NCBI GenBank assembly: GCA_024405585.1
Contig: JAKSOM010000003.1
Span: 1 to 22,644, forward strand
Length of the DNA stretch: 22,644 nucleotides
Origin: Acidaminococcaceae bacterium
GTDB lineage: Bacteria; Bacillota; Negativicutes; Acidaminococcales; Acidaminococcaceae
Direction: 5' to 3'
A model generated the notes under the pieces. It had not been told where the DNA came from. It worked only from the letters and a program-made list of their open reading frames with translations, and made no database searches. This document shows, piece after piece, positions 1-7,165 of this stretch (position 1 is its first letter; each line of letters starts with the position of its first letter). A program made the translations under genes and the position numbers.

Positions 1-284
1 CCCCCCATGCCGGCCATGACAATGGTGTCGCATTCGCCTGGCCGCAAAACCTTCAACCCGTCACCCTGACGGACCTGGGCGACGGCAGACACCCCCTGCA
101 TAGCCAAAGTGGTTTTCGCCACTTTGCAGGGTGCCGCCGCCACATCAGCGGCAATGGCAAAAGCAATTTTCTTTTCCTTCAGCAAAAAGGCCGGCAGATA
201 GGCGTGGTCAGTGCCAATGTCGGCCAATCTTGCACCCTGGGGTACAAATTTGGCAATGGCCTGCAGACGTGCATCTATTTGCAT
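1..284 (-). CDS. trmK: tRNA (adenine(22)-N1)-methyltransferase TrmK, N-terminal 94 residues (cut by window edge)
   Basis: The TrmK family uses S-adenosylmethionine to methylate N1 of adenine 22 in tRNA. The visible part begins MQIDARLQAIAKFVPQGARL and carries the SAM-binding motif ADIGTDHAYLP at about residues 21-31, then a GDGLKVL segment and the start of the family's MAGMGG motif exactly where the window ends. These are the expected N-terminal landmarks in the expected order. The ATG at 284 lies inside the end of rarA, overlapping it by 10 bases, so the two are probably translated together. The ribosome site is weak. One atypical stretch is ADVAAAPCK, where relatives usually have a Gly-Pro-containing loop. 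The rest of the gene lies beyond the left edge, so intactness cannot be judged. Confidence 0.85.
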   Translation of the reverse strand, partial: MQIDARLQAIAKFVPQGARLADIGTDHAYLPAFLLKEKKIAFAIAADVAAAPCKVAKTTLAMQGVSAVAQVRQGDGLKVLRPGECDTIVMAGMG

Positions 285-1567
285 TTTTTCGGTTGCCTGC
301 AGCCCTTGTCTTCCCCATGACCGGTGGGGCGATAGTATTCCGCTCCCAAAAGTTCGTCAGGCAGGTACTGCTGTTCCACCCAGCCCCCGTAACTGTGGGG
401 ATATTTGTAATCCACCATATGGCCCAGTTGGGCCGCACCGGGATAATGCCCGTCCCTCAGATGAATGGGCACATTGCCGGTTTTGTTGTTCCGCACGTCC
501 GCCCGGGCATAATCGATGGCCAAAGTGGCGGAGTTGGATTTAGGTGCATTGCAGATGTAGAGTACCGCTTCGCTCAGGGGAAGCTGGGCCTCCGGCCAAC
601 CCACAAAATCCGCCACCTGGGCACAGGCATTGGCCACAACGATGGCGTTGGGGTCTGCCAGACCCACATCCTCCGCCGCACAGATGCAGATACGCCGGGC
701 GATGAAACGCAAATCCTCCCCGCCCTCAATCATCCTGGCCAGATAATGAATGGCGGCCTGGGGGTCACTGCCCCGCATACTTTTGATGAAGGCGGAAATG
801 ATGTCGTAGTGCTGGTCCCCCTTCTTGTCATAGCGTTGCATAGCGGTGCCGATGATGCTCCGCAGCACTTCCAGGTTAATCTCCCTCCCTGCTTTTTCCG
901 GCAGCATAAATTCCGCCTGTTCCAGAATGTTCAAGGCTCCCCGGGCATCCCCGCCGCTGAAATCGGCGATGACATGCAAGGCCTCCGGAGTGATGGTGAA
1001 ACTGTCGGCAAAACCGTTCTCCCTGTCATGGATTGCCCTCAAGAGAATCTGTTCCAGTTCAGAGGTTCCCAACCTGTCCAGCCGCACCACCTTCATCCGG
1101 CTCAACAGGGGCGAATTGATTTCAAAAAAAGGATTTTCGGTGGTGGCGCCGATAAGAATAATGACACCGTTCTCCACATAGGGCAGCAGCACATCCTGCT
1201 GGGCCTTGTTGAAACGGTGAATTTCGTCGATAAAAACAATGGTCCTGCCCTGACCGCAACGCAAATCGTCCTGGGCCCTGGCAATCAGTTTCCTGAGTTC
1301 CGGCACCCCGCTGGACACCGCATTGATGGCAACATAATTGTTCCCCGTGGTATGGGCAATCACCTCCGCCAAGGTGGTCTTACCGGTTCCCGGAGGTCCG
1401 TAGAAAAGCACACTTTGCAGGGCATCCTGTTCAATCATGCGCCGAAGGGGGCTTCCCCTGCCCACGGCCTTTTCCTGCCCTACAAAATCATCCAGTTTTC
1501 TGGGTCGCATCCTGTCCGCCAGGGGTTTGCGATATGCACTTCCGATAGCAAACAAACTTTCTTCCAT
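275..1567 (-). CDS. rarA: Replication-associated recombination protein A (RarA/MgsA), AAA+ ATPase
   Basis: RarA is a clamp-loader-like AAA+ ATPase of the WRNIP1/Mgs1 family that acts at stalled replication forks. This 430-residue protein has full family length. The N-terminal box LADRMRPRKLDDFVGQ is followed by Walker A GPPGTGKT (57-64), Walker B FIDEIHRF (Asp114, Glu115), sensor 1 GATTENPFFEIN (140-151) and the sensor 2 stretch SGGDARGALNILE. The C-terminal half matches the MgsA tetramerisation region, ending in the typical YPHSYGGWVEQQYLPDEL block. The ATG at 1567 is 44 bases after mtnA with only a weak GGAAAG-like ribosome site. The stop codon is TAG, which shows TAG is a normal stop in this genome and bears on the topA interruption. 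trmK overlaps its 3' end. Confidence 0.95.
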   Translation of the reverse strand: MEESLFAIGSAYRKPLADRMRPRKLDDFVGQEKAVGRGSPLRRMIEQDALQSVLFYGPPGTGKTTLAEVIAHTTGNNYVAINAVSSGVPELRKLIARAQDDLRCGQGRTIVFIDEIHRFNKAQQDVLLPYVENGVIILIGATTENPFFEINSPLLSRMKVVRLDRLGTSELEQILLRAIHDRENGFADSFTITPEALHVIADFSGGDARGALNILEQAEFMLPEKAGREINLEVLRSIIGTAMQRYDKKGDQHYDIISAFIKSMRGSDPQAAIHYLARMIEGGEDLRFIARRICICAAEDVGLADPNAIVVANACAQVADFVGWPEAQLPLSEAVLYICNAPKSNSATLAIDYARADVRNNKTGNVPIHLRDGHYPGAAQLGHMVDYKYPHSYGGWVEQQYLPDELLGAEYYRPTGHGEDKGCRQPKKCK

Positions 1568-1611
1568 ACAGCAATCTTTCCACTCTGCCCTAAGTTTGGT
1601 AAGGGTCAGGT

Positions 1612-2649
1612 TTAGGGCATTTTTGCCCGCATTTGGGCAATACTCTCGCCAAAGGGTGGCTTCAGCACCCCAAATTCCGTAATAATGCCCGCAATCAGCT
1701 CCGCCGGGGTAATATCAAAGGACGGGTTATAGGTCTGCACTTCCGCCGGGGTAATCAGTTTCTCCCCAATCCTTTTGATTTCCTCCCCATCCCTCAGTTC
1801 AATGGGAATGTCCTTGGCGCTTTGGGCCGTAAAATCAAAAGTGCTGCTGGGGGCTGCGATATAGAAGGGTATGCCCTGGGCCCTGCAGGCCAGTGCCAGG
1901 CCATAGGTGCCGATTTTGTTGGCTGTGTCGCCATTCAAAGCAATCCTGTCAGCACCAACGACAGCACAATCAATGCCCTTCTGCCTGATGGTCCAGGCGG
2001 CCATGGAATCCGTAATCAAAGTAACAGGAATTTTTTCCTTCAACAATTCGTAAACCGTGAGGCGGGCACCCTGCAACAGGGGGCGGGTCTCATCCGCATA
2101 CACCATGCTGATTTTTCCCTGCTTGTGGGCGGAGCGGATAACACCCAGAGCCGTTCCCCAACCGCAGGTGGCCAAAGCCCCGGCGTTGCAATGGGTAATC
2201 ACCTTGGCGTTGTGGGGCAGAAGTTCCGCCCCGTATTCACCCATCTTTTTGTTGGTCCTAATGTCGTCGTTATAAATCTTGTAGGCCGCATCCTCCATCC
2301 TTTTGATGAGAATGTCAAAGGTGAGGGATGGCTCCGCCGTGGCCGCAATATTGTAAAGTTTGTGGCAGGCCCAGGCCAGATTCACCGCCGTGGGTCGGGC
2401 ACTGATTAAATCATCCCGTACCTTAGCCAACTTTTCCAGAAAATTGCTGCCCGCCACCTCCTCCGCACCCATTACCATGGCGAAAGCGGCGGCAGCCCCG
2501 ATGGCAGGGGCGCCCCTGACTTCCAATTTTTGGATGGCCTCCTTCACCCGTCGGGAAGTGTCGCAGGTGATATACACGGTTTTTTCCGGGAGTTTGGTCT
2601 GGTCAAGAACCGCCAGTTCCCCCTTCTCCCAAATCATAGTTGCATACAT
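1612..2649 (-). CDS. mtnA: S-methyl-5-thioribose-1-phosphate isomerase
   Basis: MtnA converts 5-methylthioribose-1-phosphate to 5-methylthioribulose-1-phosphate in the salvage of the methylthio group left by S-adenosylmethionine use. The 345-residue protein is the usual size. Family signatures are VRGAPAIGAAAAFAM (44-58), THCNAGALATCGWGTALG with catalytic Cys154, YADETRPLLQGARLT (184-198) and VGADRIALNGDTANKIGTY with catalytic Asp234. It belongs to the aIF-2B-related isomerases, but the Cys and Asp pair identify the metabolic branch rather than an initiation-factor subunit. It starts 2 bases after the mtnP stop. The GGAGG that would serve it lies inside the last mtnP codons, about 14 bases upstream, so coupling to mtnP translation is likely. 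No later pathway genes (mtnB, mtnW or an aldolase) are in view. Confidence 0.95.
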   Translation of the reverse strand: MYATMIWEKGELAVLDQTKLPEKTVYITCDTSRRVKEAIQKLEVRGAPAIGAAAAFAMVMGAEEVAGSNFLEKLAKVRDDLISARPTAVNLAWACHKLYNIAATAEPSLTFDILIKRMEDAAYKIYNDDIRTNKKMGEYGAELLPHNAKVITHCNAGALATCGWGTALGVIRSAHKQGKISMVYADETRPLLQGARLTVYELLKEKIPVTLITDSMAAWTIRQKGIDCAVVGADRIALNGDTANKIGTYGLALACRAQGIPFYIAAPSSTFDFTAQSAKDIPIELRDGEEIKRIGEKLITPAEVQTYNPSFDITPAELIAGIITEFGVLKPPFGESIAQMRAKMP

Positions 2650-2651
2650 GA

Positions 2652-3449
2652 CTAAACTTTGAATCCTCCATAATTGGCCATAGTGGTCTCACAACAGCAA
2701 ACCTTGTCCACATTGCCTTTCCATTGCAAGAATTTATCAATTAAAACATTTATTTCTTTCTCGCTTTTTTGCATACCCTCCAACACTTCCTGGTGGCTCA
2801 AGGGGTTCTTGCTGATGCCGGCCCCGTAATTGGTTACCACAGCCACAGCGGCATAATGCATTTCCGCTTCCTTGGCCAAAATGGCCTCCGGCATACCTGT
2901 CATATTGATAACATCACCCCCCAGCATGGCATACATCTTCACCTCCGCCGGCGTTTCAAAACGAGGGCCCTGAGTAACCACCATGGTACCGGCGGAATGA
3001 TATTTCACTTTCATGTCCTGCAGACAGTTTTGCAGAATTTTGCCAAGGGTGGCGCAATAGGGTTGGGAAAAATCCGCATGGGCAACGGGCAAATCCTTTC
3101 CGTCATAAAAAGTGCTGATACGGGAATTGGTAAAATCCAGCACCTGGTCGCAAATTACAAAATCCCCTGTCTTCATCTTCAGATTGCAGGATCCCACTGC
3201 TGCCGTAGCCAGGATTTCCTCCACACCCAATTTTTTCAAAGCCCAAATATTGGCACGGTAGTTTACCAAATGGGGCGGTACGCTATGCCCCGTACCATGC
3301 CGGTTGAGGAACACAACCTGGTTACCGTAAAGCGTTCCCACCACACAGGACGCTTCCCCGTAAGGGGTCTTAACGATTTTCTTTGCAAAACCTCCCACTG
3401 CATCCGGGCTATATACTCCGCTGCCGCCAATAACAGCAATCTTTCTCAT
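2652..3449 (-). CDS. mtnP: Methylthioadenosine/methylthioinosine phosphorylase (PNP/MTAP family)
   Basis: This enzyme phosphorolytically cleaves a 5'-methylthionucleoside to 5-methylthioribose-1-phosphate and a purine base; MtnA, encoded next, uses the sugar product. From MRKIAVIGGSGVYSPD the protein is 265 residues. It shows the phosphate and ribose site RHGTGHSVPPHLVNYRAN (50-67), GPRFETPAE (161-169) and NMTGMPEAILAKE (182-194). Where methylthioadenosine phosphorylases have a TDYD adenine-recognition motif, this one has VTNYGAG, with Asn207 in place of the first Asp. That resembles 6-oxopurine enzymes such as methylthioinosine phosphorylase. The C-terminus has three consecutive cysteines (251-253). 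I chose the ATG at 3449 because GGGAGGG sits 5 bases upstream and this is the family's normal N-terminus. The same frame stays open for 37 codons upstream and encodes a signal peptide, annotated separately. It stops with TAG. Confidence 0.9.
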   Translation of the reverse strand: MRKIAVIGGSGVYSPDAVGGFAKKIVKTPYGEASCVVGTLYGNQVVFLNRHGTGHSVPPHLVNYRANIWALKKLGVEEILATAAVGSCNLKMKTGDFVICDQVLDFTNSRISTFYDGKDLPVAHADFSQPYCATLGKILQNCLQDMKVKYHSAGTMVVTQGPRFETPAEVKMYAMLGGDVINMTGMPEAILAKEAEMHYAAVAVVTNYGAGISKNPLSHQEVLEGMQKSEKEINVLIDKFLQWKGNVDKVCCCETTMANYGGFKV

Positions 3450-3461
3450 TCTTTCCCTCCC
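3450..3461 (-). promoter_or_regulatory. Internal ribosome binding site that sets the cytoplasmic mtnP start
   Basis: On the minus strand GGGAGGG (3461-3455) lies 5 bases before the ATG at 3449. The sequence and spacing are identical to those in front of asd (GGGAGGG, 5 bases). This supports 3449 as the main mtnP start even though the frame is open upstream through a signal-peptide segment. Confidence 0.7.
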
Positions 3462-3560
3462 TGTACAATTTGTTTTGGCAAGTGCCTCACCGGCACAAAA
3501 CATTCCTCCTGCAACTAACGGCAGGACAAACAAAGCAAGCAGTTTTTTTTTGAACATCAT
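3450..3560 (-). other. Signal-peptide reading frame fused in frame to the start of mtnP (gene stump or export leader)
   Basis: These 37 codons encode a textbook Sec signal peptide. It begins MMFKKKLLALFVLPLV, with a positively charged start and hydrophobic core, followed by AGGMFCAGEALAKTN, where ALA is a good signal peptidase I site. There is no stop before the MRKIAVIGG start of mtnP, so translation would give a signal peptide fused to MtnP. It has its own ribosome site, AAAGGAG (3571-3565), 7 bases before the second ATG (3557). The first ATG overlaps the upstream gene's stop as TAATG, the same junction seen elsewhere in this operon. It could be the 5' stump of a lost secreted-protein gene or a real alternative start giving an exported form. 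The sequence alone does not decide. Confidence 0.6.
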
Positions 3561-4396
3561 TATTCTCCTTTCTGATCTTTGATGGCCAAACTACGCACTG
3601 CCACCGTAACGGTTTTAACCTGCAATCCGGTCATCATCTCCACATAGTCCTGTATCTTTCTTCTGAAGACCTGTGTCACTTCCATAATCTTGGTGCCGTA
3701 ATAAATGATGACCTCCACATAAATTACAATGCCCTTACTGCCATCACTCCGGCGCCGGACCTTGATCTCCGTAATCCTCTCCACACATTCGTCCTCCGCA
3801 ATGATGATGGAAACGATGTCCCTGATGGCGCTGTCCGCAATCAGCAGTTTGCCGTAAAAACTGAAATTGGGACGGACAATGGAGTTTTCCCCATCACCGC
3901 CAAAGGGCCTGTCCAATGAAAAAATATTCCTTGGCAAATCTGCAAAATAGCCGTTGAACCTGGGCTTCAGCTCCACGGAGGGCACAGGCACTTCATGCCG
4001 TCCCTGCTGCATCCGGGTGGATTTGGCCTGCTTAATCTCCAACTTGGTGGCCACATCCGTAATATACACCGTCTTCACCGGCTGGGGCAATTCCAACCGC
4101 CGGCAAATATTGTCAACCATATGGTCGCTGGTACCAATGACCAAAAGCCGGTTGATGATTACCTTCGCCAGTGCGGCCCTCACCTCCGCCGCATGCTCGT
4201 CCTTGTTGAAAATGGCCCGCTTCACAGCTTGAATCTTGTTCTGTTCGTTCTTTGCCGTACTCCCCGCCAAAATCCGGGAACCCTTAATCAGAATCCCGTC
4301 ATCAATAATGGCATCGCATTTGTTATCATAAGCCACTTGAATGGCCCGATGACTTTTACCCGTGCCGCTGGGGCCGACAAAAGCAACAACTTCCAT
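3560..4396 (-). CDS. P-loop ATPase/Asp23-Gls24 domain fusion protein of unknown function
   Basis: This 278-residue protein joins two parts. The N-terminal part is a P-loop NTPase with Walker A GPSGTGKS (8-15) and an acidic IIDDG strand (30-34) that may serve as Walker B. The middle holds an RMQQGRHEVPVPSVELK block (128-144). The C-terminal part, about 173-270, resembles an Asp23/Gls24 (YloU-like) domain: a strand-rich GKLLIADSAIRDIVSII segment, then IVIYVEVIIYYGTKIMEV and a final TVTVAVRSLAI strand. Asp23-type domains are linked to envelope stress, but I know of no assigned function for the fusion. No signal peptide or membrane segment is visible, so it should be cytoplasmic. The ATG at 4396 overlaps the pepA stop as TAATG. 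The frame extends 38 codons upstream, but that would lie inside pepA and is rejected. Confidence 0.8.
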   Translation of the reverse strand: MEVVAFVGPSGTGKSHRAIQVAYDNKCDAIIDDGILIKGSRILAGSTAKNEQNKIQAVKRAIFNKDEHAAEVRAALAKVIINRLLVIGTSDHMVDNICRRLELPQPVKTVYITDVATKLEIKQAKSTRMQQGRHEVPVPSVELKPRFNGYFADLPRNIFSLDRPFGGDGENSIVRPNFSFYGKLLIADSAIRDIVSIIIAEDECVERITEIKVRRRSDGSKGIVIYVEVIIYYGTKIMEVTQVFRRKIQDYVEMMTGLQVKTVTVAVRSLAIKDQKGE

Positions 4397-5865
4397 TACA
4401 ATTCCGCCAATTTCACCAAGGTGGCCACCCCGAAGGCCGTACCTCCGTAGGACTTGCAGTCCCCTGCTTTGGTTACGGAAGCGGTGCCGCCGATATCCAA
4501 GTGGGCCCACTGCACCCCCTTATCAATGAATTCCCCAATGAAGAGTCCTCCGGTGATGGTACCTGCAGCCCTGCCGCCGGAATTCTTCAAATCCGCCACC
4601 TGACTCTTAATCAGTTCCTTGTACTCTTTGAAGGAAGGCAACTGCCAATAGGATTCGCCCACCAATTTGCCCGCCTTCACAATATCCTGGGCCAAAGCAT
4701 CGTCATTGGCGATAATGGCGGCCACATCATTGCCCAGGGCGATAATGGCGGCCCCGGTCAAAGTGGCAATATCCACCACCCTCTTCGCCCCCAACCTGCA
4801 GGCGTACCATACGGCGTCCGCCAGCACCATGCGGCCCTCCGCATCCGTGGTAATCACTTCAATGGTCTTGCCGTTGGCCGCCCGGACTATATCGCCGGGC
4901 CTTTGGGCATTACCCCCGGGCATATTCTCCGCACAGGCCAAAACCGCCATCAGGTTCACCTTCAGTTTCAAATCCGCCACAACCCTAATGGCGGCCAAAA
5001 CATCCGCAGCGCCGGACATATCGTCCTTCATTTCCCCCATACCCTCAGTGGGTTTGATGGAAATGCCGCCGCTATCAAAAGTGATGCCCTTGCCTACATA
5101 AGCCGTATAGGGTTCCTGGCCGGCACCATTATATTTCAGAACAATCATCCGGGGTTTATGGGCACTGCCCTGACCTACGGCCAGAATGCTCAACATGTTT
5201 TTTTCCTGCAGTTTTTTCTCATCAAGAATCTCTATTTCCAAATTGCCATCCTGGGCAATTTTCTTGGCACACTCCGCCAACACTTCAGGATAAACCACAT
5301 TTCCCGGCTCATTGATAAGGTCCCGGGCCAGGCACACCCCTGCCTCCAATTTTTCCGCTTTGACCAATACTTCAGCAGCATCTTCAACCTTGGTTACAAA
5401 GGCCACGTTAATATCCGCAACTTCATCCTTCTTTTCCTGATATTTGTCGAAGGTGTAAGCACCCAGGAAGAAACCCTGGGCCAGGGCTTCCAAATAGTGC
5501 CCCTTATCGGGCTTGGCGATGATGGGAGCCATAACCTTAACCCCCTGCACCTTCAATTCCTTCAGTTTGCGGATGGCATTGGCCGCCCCGTTACGGAAAT
5601 TACGGGGAGAGCATTCCTTCCCCTCGCCACAGCCCAACACCAGCATCTGTTTTACCCCTTCCCCCTCCCGATAGGTCAGAATCCCCATCTTGCCGGGTTT
5701 ATAGAATTCCTCCTCTTTGGCCAAATAACCGTCCAACATGAACATCGCCTCGTCAGAAAAAATCTTTCTGTCCAAGAACTTGGGACATTCCTTGCAAAGG
5801 AAGAGCGCCACCCCCTCTTCCTTGAATTGTGCATCCGCAACTTGCAAATTTACTTTGTTTAACAT
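4396..5865 (-). CDS. pepA: Leucyl aminopeptidase, M17 family
   Basis: This is a two-metal cytosolic aminopeptidase that removes N-terminal residues from peptides. It is 489 residues from the ATG at 5865. The C-terminal catalytic domain contains all expected metal ligands and catalytic residues: VGKGITFDSGG (Lys259, Asp264), Lys271, MKDDMSGAA (Asp282) and TDAEGRMVLAD (Asp341, Glu343, Arg345). The M17 signature normally reads NTDAEGRL; here it is TTDAEGRM, a mild variation. The N-terminal alpha/beta domain (about 1-165) is typical of PepA proteins. I chose 5865 because AAGGAG (5877-5872) sits 6 bases before it. An in-frame ATG at 5886 lies inside the previous gene and has no ribosome site. The ribosome site overlaps the NlpC/P60 stop codon. 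PepA may recycle peptides released by the neighbouring NlpC/P60 protein, which is inference. Confidence 0.95.
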   Translation of the reverse strand: MLNKVNLQVADAQFKEEGVALFLCKECPKFLDRKIFSDEAMFMLDGYLAKEEEFYKPGKMGILTYREGEGVKQMLVLGCGEGKECSPRNFRNGAANAIRKLKELKVQGVKVMAPIIAKPDKGHYLEALAQGFFLGAYTFDKYQEKKDEVADINVAFVTKVEDAAEVLVKAEKLEAGVCLARDLINEPGNVVYPEVLAECAKKIAQDGNLEIEILDEKKLQEKNMLSILAVGQGSAHKPRMIVLKYNGAGQEPYTAYVGKGITFDSGGISIKPTEGMGEMKDDMSGAADVLAAIRVVADLKLKVNLMAVLACAENMPGGNAQRPGDIVRAANGKTIEVITTDAEGRMVLADAVWYACRLGAKRVVDIATLTGAAIIALGNDVAAIIANDDALAQDIVKAGKLVGESYWQLPSFKEYKELIKSQVADLKNSGGRAAGTITGGLFIGEFIDKGVQWAHLDIGGTASVTKAGDCKSYGGTAFGVATLVKLAEL

Positions 5866-5875
5866 TTCCGTCTCC

Positions 5876-7165
5876 TTATTCCCCAAACAATAATGCTTGG
5901 TTTATTGCATCCAAATAACTGATACCCCCGGCCCGCATCAAAGACAAATCACTGACCACCACCCGCATAGTCCGTTGGCGGCCTTGTCCCTGATAATGGG
6001 TGGCCAAAGCATGAATCACATAGGGCGTGCCCTCCACAGTACCCAGGAACAACAAACAATTGCCATCCGTATAAAGTGCAGCCCCAGGACGCATTTTAGT
6101 ATAGGCATTAAGCCGTTCGGCACTATTTAAGCCGCTGAAATCCACATGGACCCCGTATGTCGCCTCCTGCTCATCCGCATTCCGGGGCAAATAGATCCCC
6201 ATTGTGCGATAAACGTTATAAATCAAGGATGAGCAATCCACACTGTTCTTCAATCCGCCCCAACCATAGGGCATGCCGCAGAACTGAAGAGCACAACGGA
6301 TGATATTATTGCAGGTGTAGGGCAAATACCCCTCCGACACATCCTTCGCCGGGACCAAATTTTTCTTTTCCACCTTCAATTTGCCGCTCTTTTGCCGCAC
6401 CGGCAGCAAAACCTTATACCCTTTTTCCGTTTTGTCGGTATAGGCAATTCTGGCCCCCTGCTGGTACAAGACCTTCTCCGTGCCTATATCCACAAACATA
6501 TTTTTGCCCGTCACAACCAAAAACTGTTTCGGATCCACAAATTTCAACCAATCGTCCCTATCCGCAAAAGCCAAATTATAAGTGCTGATCCACCCGCAAT
6601 AGTTGGCTGCCTGCACAAAATGCAAATAACCGTTCTTGCTGGTATGAAGAACGATTACCCCCTCCCCCGGATCCAACATGGTTTCCTGAAAAACATCAAA
6701 ATCCTTGTCCTCCGGGGCATAGAAAACCCCCTGGGCGGTAGGCAGGGTACGAAGGGCACTGCGGCGTACCGTAACCCCATACCTCACCCTGACAGATTTT
6801 TCCACCTTGTCCAAATTGCATTGCTCCTTCAGAATGTTTTTGTAATTGTCGCTGGCCTTCTTGCCGTTGAAATACAATTCATCCTGAAGAATATCAAACC
6901 TGCTGATTTTTGGAATGATAAAACTGCCTTCCAACTGTTCCGGAAACTGGTCCAACTTCACCATGCTGGGACTGGCCTCCCGAATCTTTTGGTTCCACTC
7001 GGCAATCTGAGCCGGGCCAAGTATTACCCTGTCCCCTTCTTGATTTTGTTGCAGCCAATAGTCCGCCGTAAGCATGGGACCATTCGCCACAATTCCTGCC
7101 GCCTGCACCGCCGTTGCCATAGCAAGGACGGTTAGCAAAAATAGCAGGCGCATCAAGTGTTTCAT
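5876..7165 (-). CDS. Secreted SH3-NlpC/P60 cell-wall peptidase-like protein
   Basis: This 429-residue protein has a Sec signal peptide (residues 1-22, ending AVQAA), an extended N-terminal domain, an SH3-like bacterial region (about 125-275) and a C-terminal NlpC/P60 domain (about 280-425). Landmarks of the last are PYGWGG (299-304), the nucleophile in NSVDCSSLIYNVYR (Cys311) and YVIHA (His385). The family uses Cys-His-His. The first His, in a G-H-x-x-x-Y-L-G type strand, appears as Asn369 in DGNCLLFLG, so activity is uncertain. Active relatives cut stem peptides of peptidoglycan next to D-Glu or diaminopimelate. Its ATG overlaps the dapA stop as ATGA, with AAGGAG 11 bases upstream, and pepA follows directly. 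The order dapA, NlpC/P60, pepA suggests a role in envelope peptide metabolism. Confidence 0.88.
   Translation of the reverse strand: MKHLMRLLFLLTVLAMATAVQAAGIVANGPMLTADYWLQQNQEGDRVILGPAQIAEWNQKIREASPSMVKLDQFPEQLEGSFIIPKISRFDILQDELYFNGKKASDNYKNILKEQCNLDKVEKSVRVRYGVTVRRSALRTLPTAQGVFYAPEDKDFDVFQETMLDPGEGVIVLHTSKNGYLHFVQAANYCGWISTYNLAFADRDDWLKFVDPKQFLVVTGKNMFVDIGTEKVLYQQGARIAYTDKTEKGYKVLLPVRQKSGKLKVEKKNLVPAKDVSEGYLPYTCNNIIRCALQFCGMPYGWGGLKNSVDCSSLIYNVYRTMGIYLPRNADEQEATYGVHVDFSGLNSAERLNAYTKMRPGAALYTDGNCLLFLGTVEGTPYVIHALATHYQGQGRQRTMRVVVSDLSLMRAGGISYLDAINQALLFGE

Noticed and set aside
131..1615. Long plus-strand open frame opposite rarA (494 codons)
   Set aside because: It lies antisense to the well-supported rarA, is rich in His/Pro/Gly without recognisable domains, and has no ribosome site; it is a shadow of codon usage on the other strand.
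4397..4510. N-terminal extension of the P-loop/Asp23 protein
   Set aside because: The extra 38 codons lie within the end of pepA, are Arg/Gly-rich and unlike the family; the TAATG junction at 4396 places Walker A at the usual distance from the start.
4501..5862. Long plus-strand open frame opposite pepA (453 codons)
   Set aside because: It is antisense to a complete M17 peptidase with all active-site residues and shows no domain or ribosome site.
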